Shown here: positions 7,985 through 16,610 of the stretch, piece after piece
How positions within the stretch are numbered: the stretch's first letter is position 1
How the letters are laid out: every line of letters starts with the position of its first letter
Origin: Robinsoniella peoriensis
Lineage (GTDB): Bacteria; Bacillota; Clostridia; Lachnospirales; Lachnospiraceae
DNA: 64,000 nt
Assembly: GCF_042680125.1 (NCBI RefSeq)
Contig: NZ_JBHTNY010000031.1
Direction: 5' to 3' (one strand)
Made by a program: the position numbers and the translations under genes
The notes under the pieces: model-generated
The model's input: only the letters and a program-made list of their open reading frames with translations
What the model was told of the DNA's origin: nothing
Databases searched by the model: none

Positions 7985-9136
7985 ATGGCAAAGGATAAGA
8001 ACGGTAAAGAGTTGCCTAAAGGCATTACTTGGAGAGAAAGAGAACAGTCATATTATTGGCGATTTCAATTAAGCGGTGAGAACTATTCCGGATATGAAAA
8101 GAGGCTACCGTTAGCGATCAAATCAATGAACGATACAAAGTATGAGGTAGAGCATGGGCTATATGCTAAAGAAACCAACATTACAGTTGATTCCTGGTAC
8201 AAAGTATGGATAGAAGAATATAAACCTTTATCAGTTAAGAAAGGGACAATCATTATATATGATAACGCATATAACAATTACATGAAAAAAGAACTGGGTA
8301 AAAAGAAGTTAAAGGATGTAAGGCCAGAGCATATACAGAAATTGTATAATGAATTAAGCAAAACGTTATCAAGAAATACGATTCAAACGGTTAGCCAGAT
8401 TTTAAACGGCATGTATAAACAAGCAATTGACAATGGAATGGTTCTGAAAAATCCTGCTGCCAATGTTAAAAAGCCTAAAGCAGAAGAGCGGGCAGACAAG
8501 GTGATATTATCAGAAGAGCAGCAATCCATTTTTTTAGATGCAGCAAAAGATCATTATCTTTATACAATGATTAAGTTAGCACTGTTTACGGGTATGCGTT
8601 CCGGGGAATTAAGATCTTTGCAGTGGGAAGACATTGATTTTGAAAATTCTATAGTGAAGGTCAGGCATACATTAAAGTACACGGTTAACACAAGTTTCTT
8701 TTTTGATTCACCAAAAACCAAAACGAGTAAAAGAGATATACCCATGCTGTCAGGTGTAAAGCAATTATTAAAAAGCCATAAGAAGCAGCAGGCAGAACAA
8801 AGAATGTTATTAGGCAAGAAATGGAGACCGATGGAAGGGTTTGAACATCTTGTGTTTGCATCACGTTTTGGAAGACCAATACAAAATACTACATTTAACA
8901 GTGAATTAAAACAAATATGCCAGTCCTTACAAAGCGAAAATGATAACTTTCCAGTTATATCCCCACATAGTCTCAGACATACTTTTGCAACCCGTGGCCT
9001 TGAAAATGGAATAAAGCCGAAAGTAATGCAGACCATCCTGGGACACTCAACGTTATCAATGACTATGGATTTATATGCTCATGTTCTCCCAAATGCCAAA
9101 GCTGAGGAATTAGAAAAATTAGCTAATCTGTTTTGA
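7985..9136 (+). CDS. Tyrosine site-specific integrase
   Basis: This 383-residue protein integrates and excises the element. Residues 1-50 form an AP2-like arm-binding domain as in Tn916 Int (ITWREREQSYYWRFQLSG). About 60-150 is the SAM-like core-binding domain (YKVWIEEYKPLSVKKGTI onwards). The catalytic domain covers about 165-375 with Arg in FTGMRSGELRSL, the HSLRHTFATRGLE box, GHSTLSMTMD and the nucleophile Tyr in MDLYAHV. All catalytic positions are present and the length is normal. An AGAAAGGAGAGG site precedes the ATG. It is the last gene of the element, with tandem arm-type repeats right after its stop, so the attachment site is expected just downstream. Confidence 0.95.
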   Translation: MAKDKNGKELPKGITWREREQSYYWRFQLSGENYSGYEKRLPLAIKSMNDTKYEVEHGLYAKETNITVDSWYKVWIEEYKPLSVKKGTIIIYDNAYNNYMKKELGKKKLKDVRPEHIQKLYNELSKTLSRNTIQTVSQILNGMYKQAIDNGMVLKNPAANVKKPKAEERADKVILSEEQQSIFLDAAKDHYLYTMIKLALFTGMRSGELRSLQWEDIDFENSIVKVRHTLKYTVNTSFFFDSPKTKTSKRDIPMLSGVKQLLKSHKKQQAEQRMLLGKKWRPMEGFEHLVFASRFGRPIQNTTFNSELKQICQSLQSENDNFPVISPHSLRHTFATRGLENGIKPKVMQTILGHSTLSMTMDLYAHVLPNAKAEELEKLANLF

Positions 9137-9144
9137 AAAATACA

Positions 9145-9250
9145 AAAGTTGAGTGAAAGTTGAGTGCAGTCCAATTTTCACTCTTTTTTAATGCAGTAAA
9201 AAAGCAAGCCGCGAAAGCCTGCAAACCCTTTATTTCCCCCATAAAATGAG
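9145..9250. other. Putative right end of the mobile element (arm-type repeats and attR region)
   Basis: Nine bases after the integrase stop are two exact tandem copies of AAAGTTGAGTG (9145-9155, 9156-9166), the layout of integrase arm-binding sites. An inverted partial copy follows (TTTTCACTC). The crossover site should lie between here and the chromosomal hairpin at 9259. The GC-richer stretch at 9205-9230 is a candidate core. The matching left end is outside the window, so attR cannot be fixed. The target is not a recognisable tRNA. Confidence 0.5.
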
Positions 9251-9258
9251 GAGTGCCC

Positions 9259-9275
9259 CGGTGTCTGGTACACCG
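9259..9275. repeat. Copy 1 of a CGGTGT-CTGGT-ACACCG hairpin
   Basis: A 6-bp stem and 5-base loop identical in core sequence to the hairpin at 14753-14773 between an ABC binding protein and its permease. This indicates a small dispersed REP-like palindrome of the chromosome. Confidence 0.6.
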
Positions 9276-9422
9276 AGGCTATTATGAAAAAATTTATCTA
9301 TATGTGTAATGAAAACATTACGCTATAAACCGGAAGTTATCTCTTTTGAAGATGTTTAAAGTATAACAATCAATTGTGAACGAAGTATGAACTCTAAGTG
9401 AATTTATTGTAAAAAATAACGA

Positions 9423-9449
9423 AAAACAGGTTCGTCAAGAACCTGTTTT
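9423..9449 (-). terminator. Intrinsic terminator, probably bidirectional
   Basis: AAAACAGGTTC, a 5-base loop and GAACCTGTTTT form a perfect 11-bp stem with T runs on both strands. It lies 70 bases beyond the stop of the leftward S1-domain gene. Confidence 0.8.
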
Positions 9450-9519
9450 AGTGAATTACGACAAAGTACCGCGTTAAATTGATGTAATATAAAAGTCAAA
9501 ATGACAGATAGTTTGCCGA

Positions 9520-10539
9520 TTATAATTTAATTTTAGCGAAAAGAGATCCCAGATTAGTTGAAACACTTTCTGTTTCAGGGAGATCGAACGTTTCTTCTGT
9601 CACTTCTTCCGCAGCAACATCGTTCAGTGCTTTCATACTAAGGCTGAGTTTTCCGTCCTTAATATTAATAACTTTTACCTTTACCTGATCTCCTACTGTA
9701 AGAACCGCTGCTGGAGTTTTAATTCTCTTTTCACAGATCTGTGAAATATGTACAAGTCCGGACAGACCGTTTCCGATATTAATAAATGCACCGTAAGGCT
9801 GAATAGACTCAACGGTACCTTCCGTTACAAGGCCTACTTCAACATTTGACACTTTTGCTTTTCTGTCTTCATTCGCTTTTTCTCTTAAGATTTCTTTTGC
9901 GGATAATACAAGCTTATTGTCTTCTTCATCAACAGTAATGACACGAACCTGGATTTCCTGTCCCAGCCACTCGTTCAAGTCTTCCACGTAATTTAAAGAA
10001 AGCTTGGATGCCGGAATAAATCCGCGGATGCCTTCTACATATGCAATGACACCGGCATTAACAACGCCGCCTATTTTTACGGTAAGGTTTGTCTGATTTT
10101 CTTTCAGCTCTTTTAATTTATCCCATGCCAGCACTTCATTAGCTTCTTTGCTGGAGAGCATGATTTGACCTTGTCCGCCATCTCTTCTGACAACGGTTGC
10201 GGAGATTTCGTCGCCAATATGAACAGATTCTTTCAGACAGCAGCTCGGGTCTGCACTATAATCTTCCAGACGGATCACACCTTCGGTGTAATATTTAAGG
10301 TCTAAAGTGATCTCTGTTTCCGTAACCCCGATTACGGTACCTGTAATGATATCACCTTCATGGATTTGTTTCAGAGAAGCGGTTAGCTCTTTTTCGTAAT
10401 CAGCCATGCTTTCCGCTGCAGTCTCTTCAGGTACAGTAGTTTCAGCTTCTGGTGTGATGCCGGCAGCAGTTTCTGTTTCTGTTACGGCTTCAGCGGTTTC
10501 CGGTGTGGCAGTTGTTTCGTTGATTAATTCTTCTGACAT
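9520..10539 (-). CDS. S1 RNA-binding domain protein (short ribosomal protein S1-like)
   Basis: This 339-residue cytoplasmic protein starts at the ATG at 10539, five bases after AAGGAGG. An earlier frame start at 10560 is ignored. An acidic Thr/Glu-rich N-terminal 50 residues precede three S1 (OB-fold) domains: about 60-130 (GDIITGTVIGVTETEITLDL), about 145-215 (KIGGVVNAGVIAYVEGIRGF, FIPASKLSL) and about 230-305 (GTVESIQPYGAFINIGNGLS, GLVHISQI). It is shorter than E. coli S1, which has six domains, but fits the short S1 homologues of Clostridia. Its likely role is single-stranded mRNA binding at the ribosome, though Clostridial forms are not all proven ribosomal. A terminator lies downstream and ppaC is divergent. 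Confidence 0.85.
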   Translation of the reverse strand: MSEELINETTATPETAEAVTETETAAGITPEAETTVPEETAAESMADYEKELTASLKQIHEGDIITGTVIGVTETEITLDLKYYTEGVIRLEDYSADPSCCLKESVHIGDEISATVVRRDGGQGQIMLSSKEANEVLAWDKLKELKENQTNLTVKIGGVVNAGVIAYVEGIRGFIPASKLSLNYVEDLNEWLGQEIQVRVITVDEEDNKLVLSAKEILREKANEDRKAKVSNVEVGLVTEGTVESIQPYGAFINIGNGLSGLVHISQICEKRIKTPAAVLTVGDQVKVKVINIKDGKLSLSMKALNDVAAEEVTEETFDLPETESVSTNLGSLFAKIKL

Positions 10540-10643
10540 ATGATCCTCCTTATTTCCCACTATAGAATGATAAAACTATAACATTTTTGTATAAAAAAAG
10601 CAACAGAAATGGCTTAAAATGGGCAGAATAGGCAATACAGTGT

Positions 10644-10672
10644 TTGAAAAGCAAAAAGAAGTATGATATGAT
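10644..10672 (+). promoter_or_regulatory. Sigma-A promoter of ppaC
   Basis: TTGAAA (10644-10649), a 17-base spacer and TATGAT (10667-10672). It gives a leader of about 145 bases that includes a 25-codon open frame. Confidence 0.7.
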
Positions 10673-10745
10673 GAAAGTCGGATAATGACAAAGAATTATG
10701 TGAAAAATATAGTATGTGTACAGGATTGCAGAGGAATTCATCAGA

Positions 10746-10823
10746 ATGATGAATAGAATCAAAGATGGCGGTGCACTGATAGAACATGAGGATATGAAAA
10801 AATTTAGTAAAAGAGGTAATTGA
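10746..10823 (+). CDS. Possible leader peptide upstream of ppaC
   Basis: Twenty-five codons (MMNRIKDGGALIEHEDMKKF and five more) lie behind a GAGGAA site at normal spacing. The stop at 10821-10823 is only three bases before the TTG start of ppaC. It may therefore couple translation of ppaC. There is no family match by eye, and it could be chance. Confidence 0.35.
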   Translation: MMNRIKDGGALIEHEDMKKFSKRGN

Positions 10824-10826
10824 GAA

Positions 10827-12512
10827 TTGAGTACATTAATCGGAAAGGATAACGATGAAATGCAGGAGACAATGAAGAAAAAAGTATATATCATCGGACA
10901 CAAGAACCCGGATACAGACTCTATTTGCTCCGCTATCGCTTACGCAGATGTAAAGAATAAGATAGGTGATGCAATCTATGTCCCGAAAAGAGCCGGACAG
11001 GTCAGCGAGGAGACGCAGTTTGTTCTGGACCGTTTTGGAATAAAACCTCCGGGCTATGTTCCAAATGTGGGAACCAGAGTAAAGGATATGGATATCCGAA
11101 GAATACCGGGTGTCAGCCACAGCATTTCCCTGAAAAAGGCATGGACGCTTATGAAAGATGAAAATGTAAATACACTGCCGATTACAAAGGATAATAATAT
11201 TCTGGAGGGACTTATTACTATCAGTGATATTGCACAGTCTTATATGGATATATTAGACAATGAAATTTTGTCTACGGCAAGAACCCAATACAGCAATATT
11301 CTGGAGACCCTGGAAGGGAATATGGTGGTTGGAAATGAACATGCCTATTTTGTGAAAGGAAAAGTGGTTGTTGCAGCTGCAAACCCTGATCTGATGGAAA
11401 ACTATATTGGAGAGGATGATCTGGTCATCCTGGGAAACCGGTATGAATCCCAGTTATGTGCCATCGAAATGAATGCCAGCTGTATTATTGTATGTGAGGG
11501 CGCTCCGGTATCCAGAACCATTCAGCATCTGGCTCATGAAAAGGACTGTGCGATTATCAGCACACCCCATGACACCTACACCGTAGCAAGACTTATAAAC
11601 CAAAGTATGCCGGTCAAATTCTTTATGAAGAAAAATGACCTTCTGACTTTTGAGCTGGATGATTTTACGGATAATATTAAGGATACCATGGCGAAGAAGA
11701 GATACCGTGATTTCCCGGTACTGGACAAGCACGGCTGCTATGTGGGTATGATTTCCAGACGTAACTTACTGGGTATGAAGCGGAACAGACTGATTCTGGT
11801 AGATCATAATGAAGCTTCTCAGGCAGTGGACAACATTGAAAGTGCAGAGATACTGGAGATTATTGACCATCACAGACTTGGCTCGCTGGAAACCATGGCG
11901 CCGGTATTTTTCAGGAATCAGCCGGTTGGATGTACGGCGACAATTATTTATCAGATCTATCAGGAAAAGGGAATTGAGATACCGTCCAATATAGCAGGGC
12001 TGCTGTGTTCCGCAATTATTTCGGATACTCTGATGTTCCGCTCCCCAACCTGTACGGCAGTGGACAGAGACGCGGCACAGAGACTTGCACAGATTGCGGG
12101 AATTGAAATTGAAACCTTTGCATCTGAAATGTTTGCAGCTGGAAGTAATTTAAAGAAAAAGTCCCCGGAAGAAATCTTTTATCAGGATTTTAAAAAGTTT
12201 GAACTTAACCAGGCAAATTTTGGAGTTGGGCAGATCAATTCTATGAATGCTTCGGAATTAAAGGATATTAAGGGTAGGCTGATTCCTTATCTGGAAAAGG
12301 CACTGGGGCAGCATGGAGAGTCGATGTTGTTTTTCATGCTTACGGATATCATGAATGAATCCACGGAGCTGCTATGCTTTGGCGGAGATTCGGAAGACCT
12401 GGTAAGAGAAGCTTTTCATCAGCAGCCAGAGGATCATTCGGTATATCTGCCAGGGATAGTTTCCAGGAAGAAACAGCTGATTCCTGCATTTATGAATGCA
12501 TTACAGCAATAA
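10827..12512 (+). CDS. ppaC: Manganese-dependent inorganic pyrophosphatase with regulatory CBS and DRTGG domains
   Basis: This 561-residue family II pyrophosphatase hydrolyses PPi to two phosphates in the cytoplasm. The DHH domain is split: residues 15-80 carry IIGHKNPDTDSICSAIAY (metal-binding His, Asp, Asp). After an insert (about 85-310) with two CBS motifs and a DRTGG domain, it resumes with ILVDHNEASQAV and EIIDHHRLGSLE (DHH). The C-terminal DHHA2 domain carries AAGSNLKKKS. The CBS/DRTGG insert binds adenine nucleotides, AMP inhibiting and diadenosine polyphosphates activating in studied homologues. The TTG at 10827 follows AGAGG. Internal ATGs at codons 12 and 16 are alternatives. The flavin reductase gene follows 22 bases later. 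Confidence 0.95.
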   Translation: MSTLIGKDNDEMQETMKKKVYIIGHKNPDTDSICSAIAYADVKNKIGDAIYVPKRAGQVSEETQFVLDRFGIKPPGYVPNVGTRVKDMDIRRIPGVSHSISLKKAWTLMKDENVNTLPITKDNNILEGLITISDIAQSYMDILDNEILSTARTQYSNILETLEGNMVVGNEHAYFVKGKVVVAAANPDLMENYIGEDDLVILGNRYESQLCAIEMNASCIIVCEGAPVSRTIQHLAHEKDCAIISTPHDTYTVARLINQSMPVKFFMKKNDLLTFELDDFTDNIKDTMAKKRYRDFPVLDKHGCYVGMISRRNLLGMKRNRLILVDHNEASQAVDNIESAEILEIIDHHRLGSLETMAPVFFRNQPVGCTATIIYQIYQEKGIEIPSNIAGLLCSAIISDTLMFRSPTCTAVDRDAAQRLAQIAGIEIETFASEMFAAGSNLKKKSPEEIFYQDFKKFELNQANFGVGQINSMNASELKDIKGRLIPYLEKALGQHGESMLFFMLTDIMNESTELLCFGGDSEDLVREAFHQQPEDHSVYLPGIVSRKKQLIPAFMNALQQ

Positions 12513-12533
12513 CGAAAAAAGGGAGGTTGTGCT

Positions 12534-13112
12534 ATGGGTAAACAGACCTGGAAGCCGGGCAATATGATATATCCGCTGCCGGCAGTGATGGTAAGTTGTG
12601 CCAGGGAGGGCGAAAAGCCGAATATTATTACGGTAGCGTGGACAGGCACGATTTGTACCAATCCTCCCATGGTTTATATATCGGTGAAGCCGGAACGGTA
12701 TTCATATGATATGATTCGGGAAACAGGGGAATTTGTGATTAATCTTACGACCCAGAAACTGGCGAAGGCGACAGACTACTGCGGTGTCCGGTCCGGCAGG
12801 GATGTAGACAAGTTTCAGGAGCTTCATCTGACGCCTGAGGCAGCAGAGCAGGTCAAAGTTCCCATGATTGGTGAGTGTCCGGTTAACATTGAATGCCGGG
12901 TAAAAGAAATAAAAAAACTGGGCTCACACCATATGTTTATTGCGGATGTACTTGCAGTTCATGTAGACGAGGCTTACATGAATGAAAATGGTAAATTTGA
13001 ACTGAATAAGACCGGACTTCTGGCTTATTCCCATGGTGAATATCTGGGACTTGGAGAACATCTGGGGACATTTGGGTACTCGGTTAAGAAGAAAAAGAGA
13101 AAACGCAGGTAA
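12534..13112 (+). CDS. Flavin reductase family protein (FMN-binding split barrel)
   Basis: This 192-residue protein belongs to the flavin reductase-like family (PF01613). Residues 10-40 carry NMIYPLPAVMVSCAREGEKP and NIITVAWTGTICTNPPMVYI, the classic start of the split barrel that holds FMN. The segment FVINLTTQKLAKATDYCGVR (about 62-81) is the second signature. A Lys/Arg-rich tail ends the protein. Clostridial members are often annotated as flavoredoxin or as the reductase part of two-component monooxygenases. No partner oxygenase is nearby, so the electron acceptor is unknown. It is downstream of ppaC behind GGGAGGTT, likely co-transcribed, and followed by a terminator. Confidence 0.88.
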   Translation: MGKQTWKPGNMIYPLPAVMVSCAREGEKPNIITVAWTGTICTNPPMVYISVKPERYSYDMIRETGEFVINLTTQKLAKATDYCGVRSGRDVDKFQELHLTPEAAEQVKVPMIGECPVNIECRVKEIKKLGSHHMFIADVLAVHVDEAYMNENGKFELNKTGLLAYSHGEYLGLGEHLGTFGYSVKKKKRKRR

Positions 13113-13165
13113 TACAGAAACACGAATAGGCAGAATAATCATTTTTATAGAATACACTCTGAGGC

Positions 13166-13199
13166 AAGGGCAATAACCCGTTTGATGGTTATTGTCCTT
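13166..13199 (+). terminator. Intrinsic terminator after the ppaC-flavin reductase pair
   Basis: AAGGGCAATAACC, an 8-base loop and GGTTATTGTCCTT, followed by ATTTTG. A weak promoter with TATAAT at 13280-13285 then precedes the ABC operon. Confidence 0.8.
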
Positions 13200-13320
13200 A
13201 TTTTGCGTGTAAGAATACTGTTCAAGATTATCCACATAAGAGTCTCACATTGTGCATTTCCAACCACGATGCCATCGGCTATAATGAACTCAACAATTCA
13301 AGTTAAAGGAGGAAACAAAC

Positions 13321-14730
13321 ATGAAAAAGAGAAAAATGCAGTTATTAGCAGGTGGAATGTGCCTGACATTAGCAATTGGATCCCTGGCAGGATGTGGGAA
13401 TCAGAATACGAAAGATACGGCGGATACAACAGCAAAGACTGACGGGGCGCAGACAGAAGCGGCAAAGACAGAGGATGGAAAATCAGAGGAATCAAAAGCT
13501 GAGACAACGGCTGGGGATAATGATGAAGGAAGTGGTGAGAAAGTTACTTTAAATTTTGCGGCATCACAAAACTGGATCGAAGATGTGGATAAGGAACTGG
13601 CAAAAGAGTTTGAGGAAAAGACCGGTATTGCAATCAATTTCCAGTTAAGTCCGGATGACCAGTATCAGACCATTGTGAAATCCAAATTGAATACAGGTGA
13701 AGGACCAGATATCTTCATGTCCTATTCCGGAACGAAATTAAAGGATTTTAATCCTGAAAAAAATATGGTTGATCTGTCAGAGGAATCCTGGGTAAGTGAA
13801 TTAGAGCAGTGGGCAATCGACGGATGCTCTTACAAAGGCAGGCTTTATGCACAGAATACGGCTGGGGTGGATGACACTAACGGAGTTCTTTATAAGCCGG
13901 CAGTGTTTGAAGAACTTGGAATCAAAGTACCCACCAATTACGCTGAGTTTAAAGAAGCATGTGATAAATTGCAGGCAGGCGGCATTACCCCGGTCTATGA
14001 ATTTGTAAAAGATCTGTGGCATACCCATTACTGGATGGAAGGTGCAAGTGCCCTTGCAGCAGCAAACCATCCCGGACTTTATGATGACCTGAATACCAAT
14101 AAAATCGGATTTGCAGATGTACCTGAATTTGTTACTGCATTGACACAGCTCAAGGAAATGGCGGACAGCGGATATTTTGGTGAAAACCATATGTCTAATA
14201 TTTACGATAATTCTTATGACGCAATTGCAAGCGGCAAATATGGAATGATTATTATTCACGGATCTTATCCAAACGAAATGGTCAATAATATCGATGGCGT
14301 TAATCCGGAGGAATACAGCATGTTCCCAAGCCCGCTGGCAGATAACCAGTATGCTACCCTGACCGCTGGAGGAACTACAAAATGCATTAGTGCCGGCAGC
14401 AAACACATTGAAGAAGCAAAACAATATTTTAATTTCCTGGCAGAGAAACAGAACCTGGAAAAACTGTATAAAGAAAAAACAGTTTACGTTTCCTCCTCCG
14501 TAAAAGGGATTGAAGCAAGCCCTACAAAGGCATATAAAGACCTGATGAATATTGTCGGTGACAAACAGCTTCAGGGTGCAGAAGCAAGTGTATATTTCTA
14601 TGACGGCGGCAAGATCAGCGAACTCTGCCAGGAAATGTTCACCGGTTCCCTGACACCGGAACAGGTATTGGAAGAGTATGACAATACCAGAAGAGCCCTT
14701 GCAAAAGATTCCGGTCAGGAAGGATTCTAA
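13321..14730 (+). CDS. Sugar ABC transporter substrate-binding lipoprotein
   Basis: This 469-residue family 1 extracellular solute-binding protein has a lipoprotein signal with lipobox LAGC at about residues 22-25, then an acidic Thr/Glu/Lys linker to about residue 72. The mature two-lobed domain includes EKTGIAINFQLSPDDQYQTI near 100, GEGPDIFMSYSGTKL near 125 and the hinge-side YKPAVFEELGIKVPTNYAEF near 195. It captures a sugar or oligosaccharide outside the membrane and delivers it to the permeases encoded next. AAAGGAGG precedes the ATG. A stable hairpin separates it from the first permease, as expected when the binding protein must be made in excess. The substrate is not determinable, although the Gfo/Idh oxidoreductase downstream suggests a sugar or sugar-acid derivative. 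Confidence 0.9.
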   Translation: MKKRKMQLLAGGMCLTLAIGSLAGCGNQNTKDTADTTAKTDGAQTEAAKTEDGKSEESKAETTAGDNDEGSGEKVTLNFAASQNWIEDVDKELAKEFEEKTGIAINFQLSPDDQYQTIVKSKLNTGEGPDIFMSYSGTKLKDFNPEKNMVDLSEESWVSELEQWAIDGCSYKGRLYAQNTAGVDDTNGVLYKPAVFEELGIKVPTNYAEFKEACDKLQAGGITPVYEFVKDLWHTHYWMEGASALAAANHPGLYDDLNTNKIGFADVPEFVTALTQLKEMADSGYFGENHMSNIYDNSYDAIASGKYGMIIIHGSYPNEMVNNIDGVNPEEYSMFPSPLADNQYATLTAGGTTKCISAGSKHIEEAKQYFNFLAEKQNLEKLYKEKTVYVSSSVKGIEASPTKAYKDLMNIVGDKQLQGAEASVYFYDGGKISELCQEMFTGSLTPEQVLEEYDNTRRALAKDSGQEGF

Positions 14731-14740
14731 ATAAAATAAG

Positions 14741-14786
14741 CCTGGTTTTCCGGCCGGTGTCTGGTACACCGGCTGTGTGAAAAACC
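14741..14786 (+). repeat. Hairpin between binding-protein and permease genes (copy 2 of the repeat)
   Basis: GCCGGTGT, loop CTGGT and ACACCGGC (14753-14773) form an 8-bp stem. Outer flanks GGTTTTC and GAAAAACC can extend it. There is no T run, so it is not a simple terminator. The position right after a binding-protein stop suits a 3'-end-stabilising or attenuating structure. The core is identical to 9259-9275. Confidence 0.6.
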
Positions 14787-14811
14787 GGAGCGGAGAAAGA
14801 AGGGAAGCTCA

Positions 14812-15678
14812 ATGAATCATAAAAAAATATACCCGTCCTATTTTATTCTGCTTCCTTTGGTGTTATATCTGGTATTTTTCATCGTGCCAAGCGCCATGGG
14901 GCTGGCTCTGTCATTTACAGACTGGAATGCAATGAATGACGAGATCCATTTTGTAGGACTGTCACATTTTAAAGAAATATTTACGAACCAGAGATACCTG
15001 CTGGTTATCTTTACTACTATTGTTTTTGCCCTGGTCACCACCATCTTTAAGAATGCAATCGGGCTGGGAATGGCATTGGCTCTGAATAAAGGATTTAAAA
15101 CCAGAAATTTTCTAAGAACAATCTTCTTTTTCCCGGTTATGCTCTCACCACTGATTATCGGTCTGGTGTTCAAATCCATTTTTAATCCGGAATATGGTGT
15201 AATTAATGGATTCCTGGGTTTCATAAGTCTGGATTTTTTACAGAGAGACTGGCTGGGGGATGTGAACACCGCTTTGGGAGCGGTAATCTGTGTGGAGATC
15301 TGGCGCCTGGTGGGACAGAACATGGTCATTTATATAGCGGGACTGCAGGCTATCTCCGAAGACTATCTGGAAGCGGCTTCTATTGATGGGGCAAACGGAT
15401 TCCAAAAATTAATCTATGTCATAATTCCCCAGCTGATGCCGTCCATTACCATAAATCTGGTGCTGAATCTGATCGCAGGACTAAAAGTGTTTGATCTGGT
15501 ATTTGTGCTGACCAACGGTGGTCCGGCCAGAAAGACAGAGGTTTTAAATACGGTTATTTATAAGGAATACAGTTCCGGAAGGTATGGATTTTCTACGGCG
15601 CTGGGAATGATTCTCTTTATTTTTACCTGTATTGTGGCATTTTCTGTTTTAAAAGGCATGACCAGGGAGGAGGATTGA
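14812..15678 (+). CDS. Sugar ABC transporter permease (MalF type)
   Basis: This 288-residue inner-membrane protein has six predicted segments, the first at residues 8-28 (YFILLPLVLYLVFFIVPSAM). The cytoplasmic EAA loop that docks the ATPase is ISEDYLEAASIDGANGFQKL near residue 185, followed by PQLMPS. It forms the translocation channel with the next gene. AGAAGGGAAG precedes the ATG and the stop is one base before the next start. No ATPase gene is in the operon. A shared MsmX/MalK-like ATPase encoded elsewhere is the usual solution in Bacillota. Confidence 0.92.
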   Translation: MNHKKIYPSYFILLPLVLYLVFFIVPSAMGLALSFTDWNAMNDEIHFVGLSHFKEIFTNQRYLLVIFTTIVFALVTTIFKNAIGLGMALALNKGFKTRNFLRTIFFFPVMLSPLIIGLVFKSIFNPEYGVINGFLGFISLDFLQRDWLGDVNTALGAVICVEIWRLVGQNMVIYIAGLQAISEDYLEAASIDGANGFQKLIYVIIPQLMPSITINLVLNLIAGLKVFDLVFVLTNGGPARKTEVLNTVIYKEYSSGRYGFSTALGMILFIFTCIVAFSVLKGMTREED

Positions 15679-15679
15679 A

Positions 15680-16504
15680 ATGACAAGAAAAAACCAAATC
15701 GGGAGAATAGTAAAATGTATCGTTCTCTGGGGCTTCTCCATCCTTGTTTTTGTGCCGCTGATTATTATTCTGCTGAATTCCTTTAAGGCACAGGGTGACG
15801 CGGTAAATATGAGTTTTTCACTGCCAAAGCAATGGATTTTTACCAATTATCAGGAGGTTGTGAGCCAGGTGGATGTGTTTGGCGCTTTCCGCAACAGCCT
15901 GGTTGTATCTGTCTGTACCGTCATTATAGCCACAACTGGTGCAGCACTTTGTTCTTTTGTACTGTCAAGGAGGAGAACAAAGCTCCACCGTTTTATGTAC
16001 CTGTTCTTTTTACTGGGACTGGTAGCCCCTTTGAATATGGTACCTGCCATTCTGGTTCTGCAGAGGCTGGGACTGATGGATACGCTGGCCGGACTGATAC
16101 TGCTGTATTCGGCATTAGTAACACCGTTTACCATATTTCTCTATTATGGGTTTATCGGGTCGGTGCCCAGGGAAATCGATGAGGCTGCAATTATTGACGG
16201 ATGCGGCTGCATGGGGCTTTTCTGGAAAGTAGTATTTCCACTGTTAAAGCCGGTAACCGTAACGGTAATCATTTTAAACTTCATGAATGCATGGAATGAT
16301 TTTATCACTCCGTTCTATGTAATGAACAGTTCATCAAAGATGCCCCTTACCACAATGGTGTACAGTTTCTTCGGGCAATTCCAGAGAAGCTGGAACCTGG
16401 TCTGCGTCATCATGGTCTTAATTCTCGTGCCGATCATTGTTGTATATGCTTTCGGACAGAAATATATCATAGCAGGTATGACTGCAGGCGCGGTAAAGGG
16501 CTGA
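15680..16504 (+). CDS. Sugar ABC transporter permease (MalG type)
   Basis: This 274-residue polytopic membrane protein is the second half of the channel. The EAA loop is VPREIDEAAIIDGCGCMGLF near residue 165, followed by KVVFPLLKPV. It ends with FGQKYIIAGMTAGAVKG, the typical MalG-family C-terminus. It overlaps functionally with the preceding permease (TGA-A-ATG spacing) and is followed within 110 bases by the oxidoreductase, likely in the same transcript. Confidence 0.92.
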   Translation: MTRKNQIGRIVKCIVLWGFSILVFVPLIIILLNSFKAQGDAVNMSFSLPKQWIFTNYQEVVSQVDVFGAFRNSLVVSVCTVIIATTGAALCSFVLSRRRTKLHRFMYLFFLLGLVAPLNMVPAILVLQRLGLMDTLAGLILLYSALVTPFTIFLYYGFIGSVPREIDEAAIIDGCGCMGLFWKVVFPLLKPVTVTVIILNFMNAWNDFITPFYVMNSSSKMPLTTMVYSFFGQFQRSWNLVCVIMVLILVPIIVVYAFGQKYIIAGMTAGAVKG

Positions 16505-16610
16505 TTGAAAAAGAAAAAAAGGCTTATGTATCACAATGGTGCAAAATAATTATTTGCGAATAAAAAGTAAGAATAGACAGGGCGGTATGCCGGAGAGGAA
16601 TGAAGCTTTT

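Noticed and set aside
7854..8072. Possible 72-residue protein, perhaps an excisionase, starting with GTG before the integrase
   Set aside because: It overlaps the integrase start by 88 bases in another frame, lacks a clear ribosome site and shows no helix-turn-helix.
1..9136. A complete prophage or conjugative element
   Set aside because: No capsid, portal, terminase, relaxase or type IV secretion gene is inside the window. Only one end of an element of unknown type is visible.
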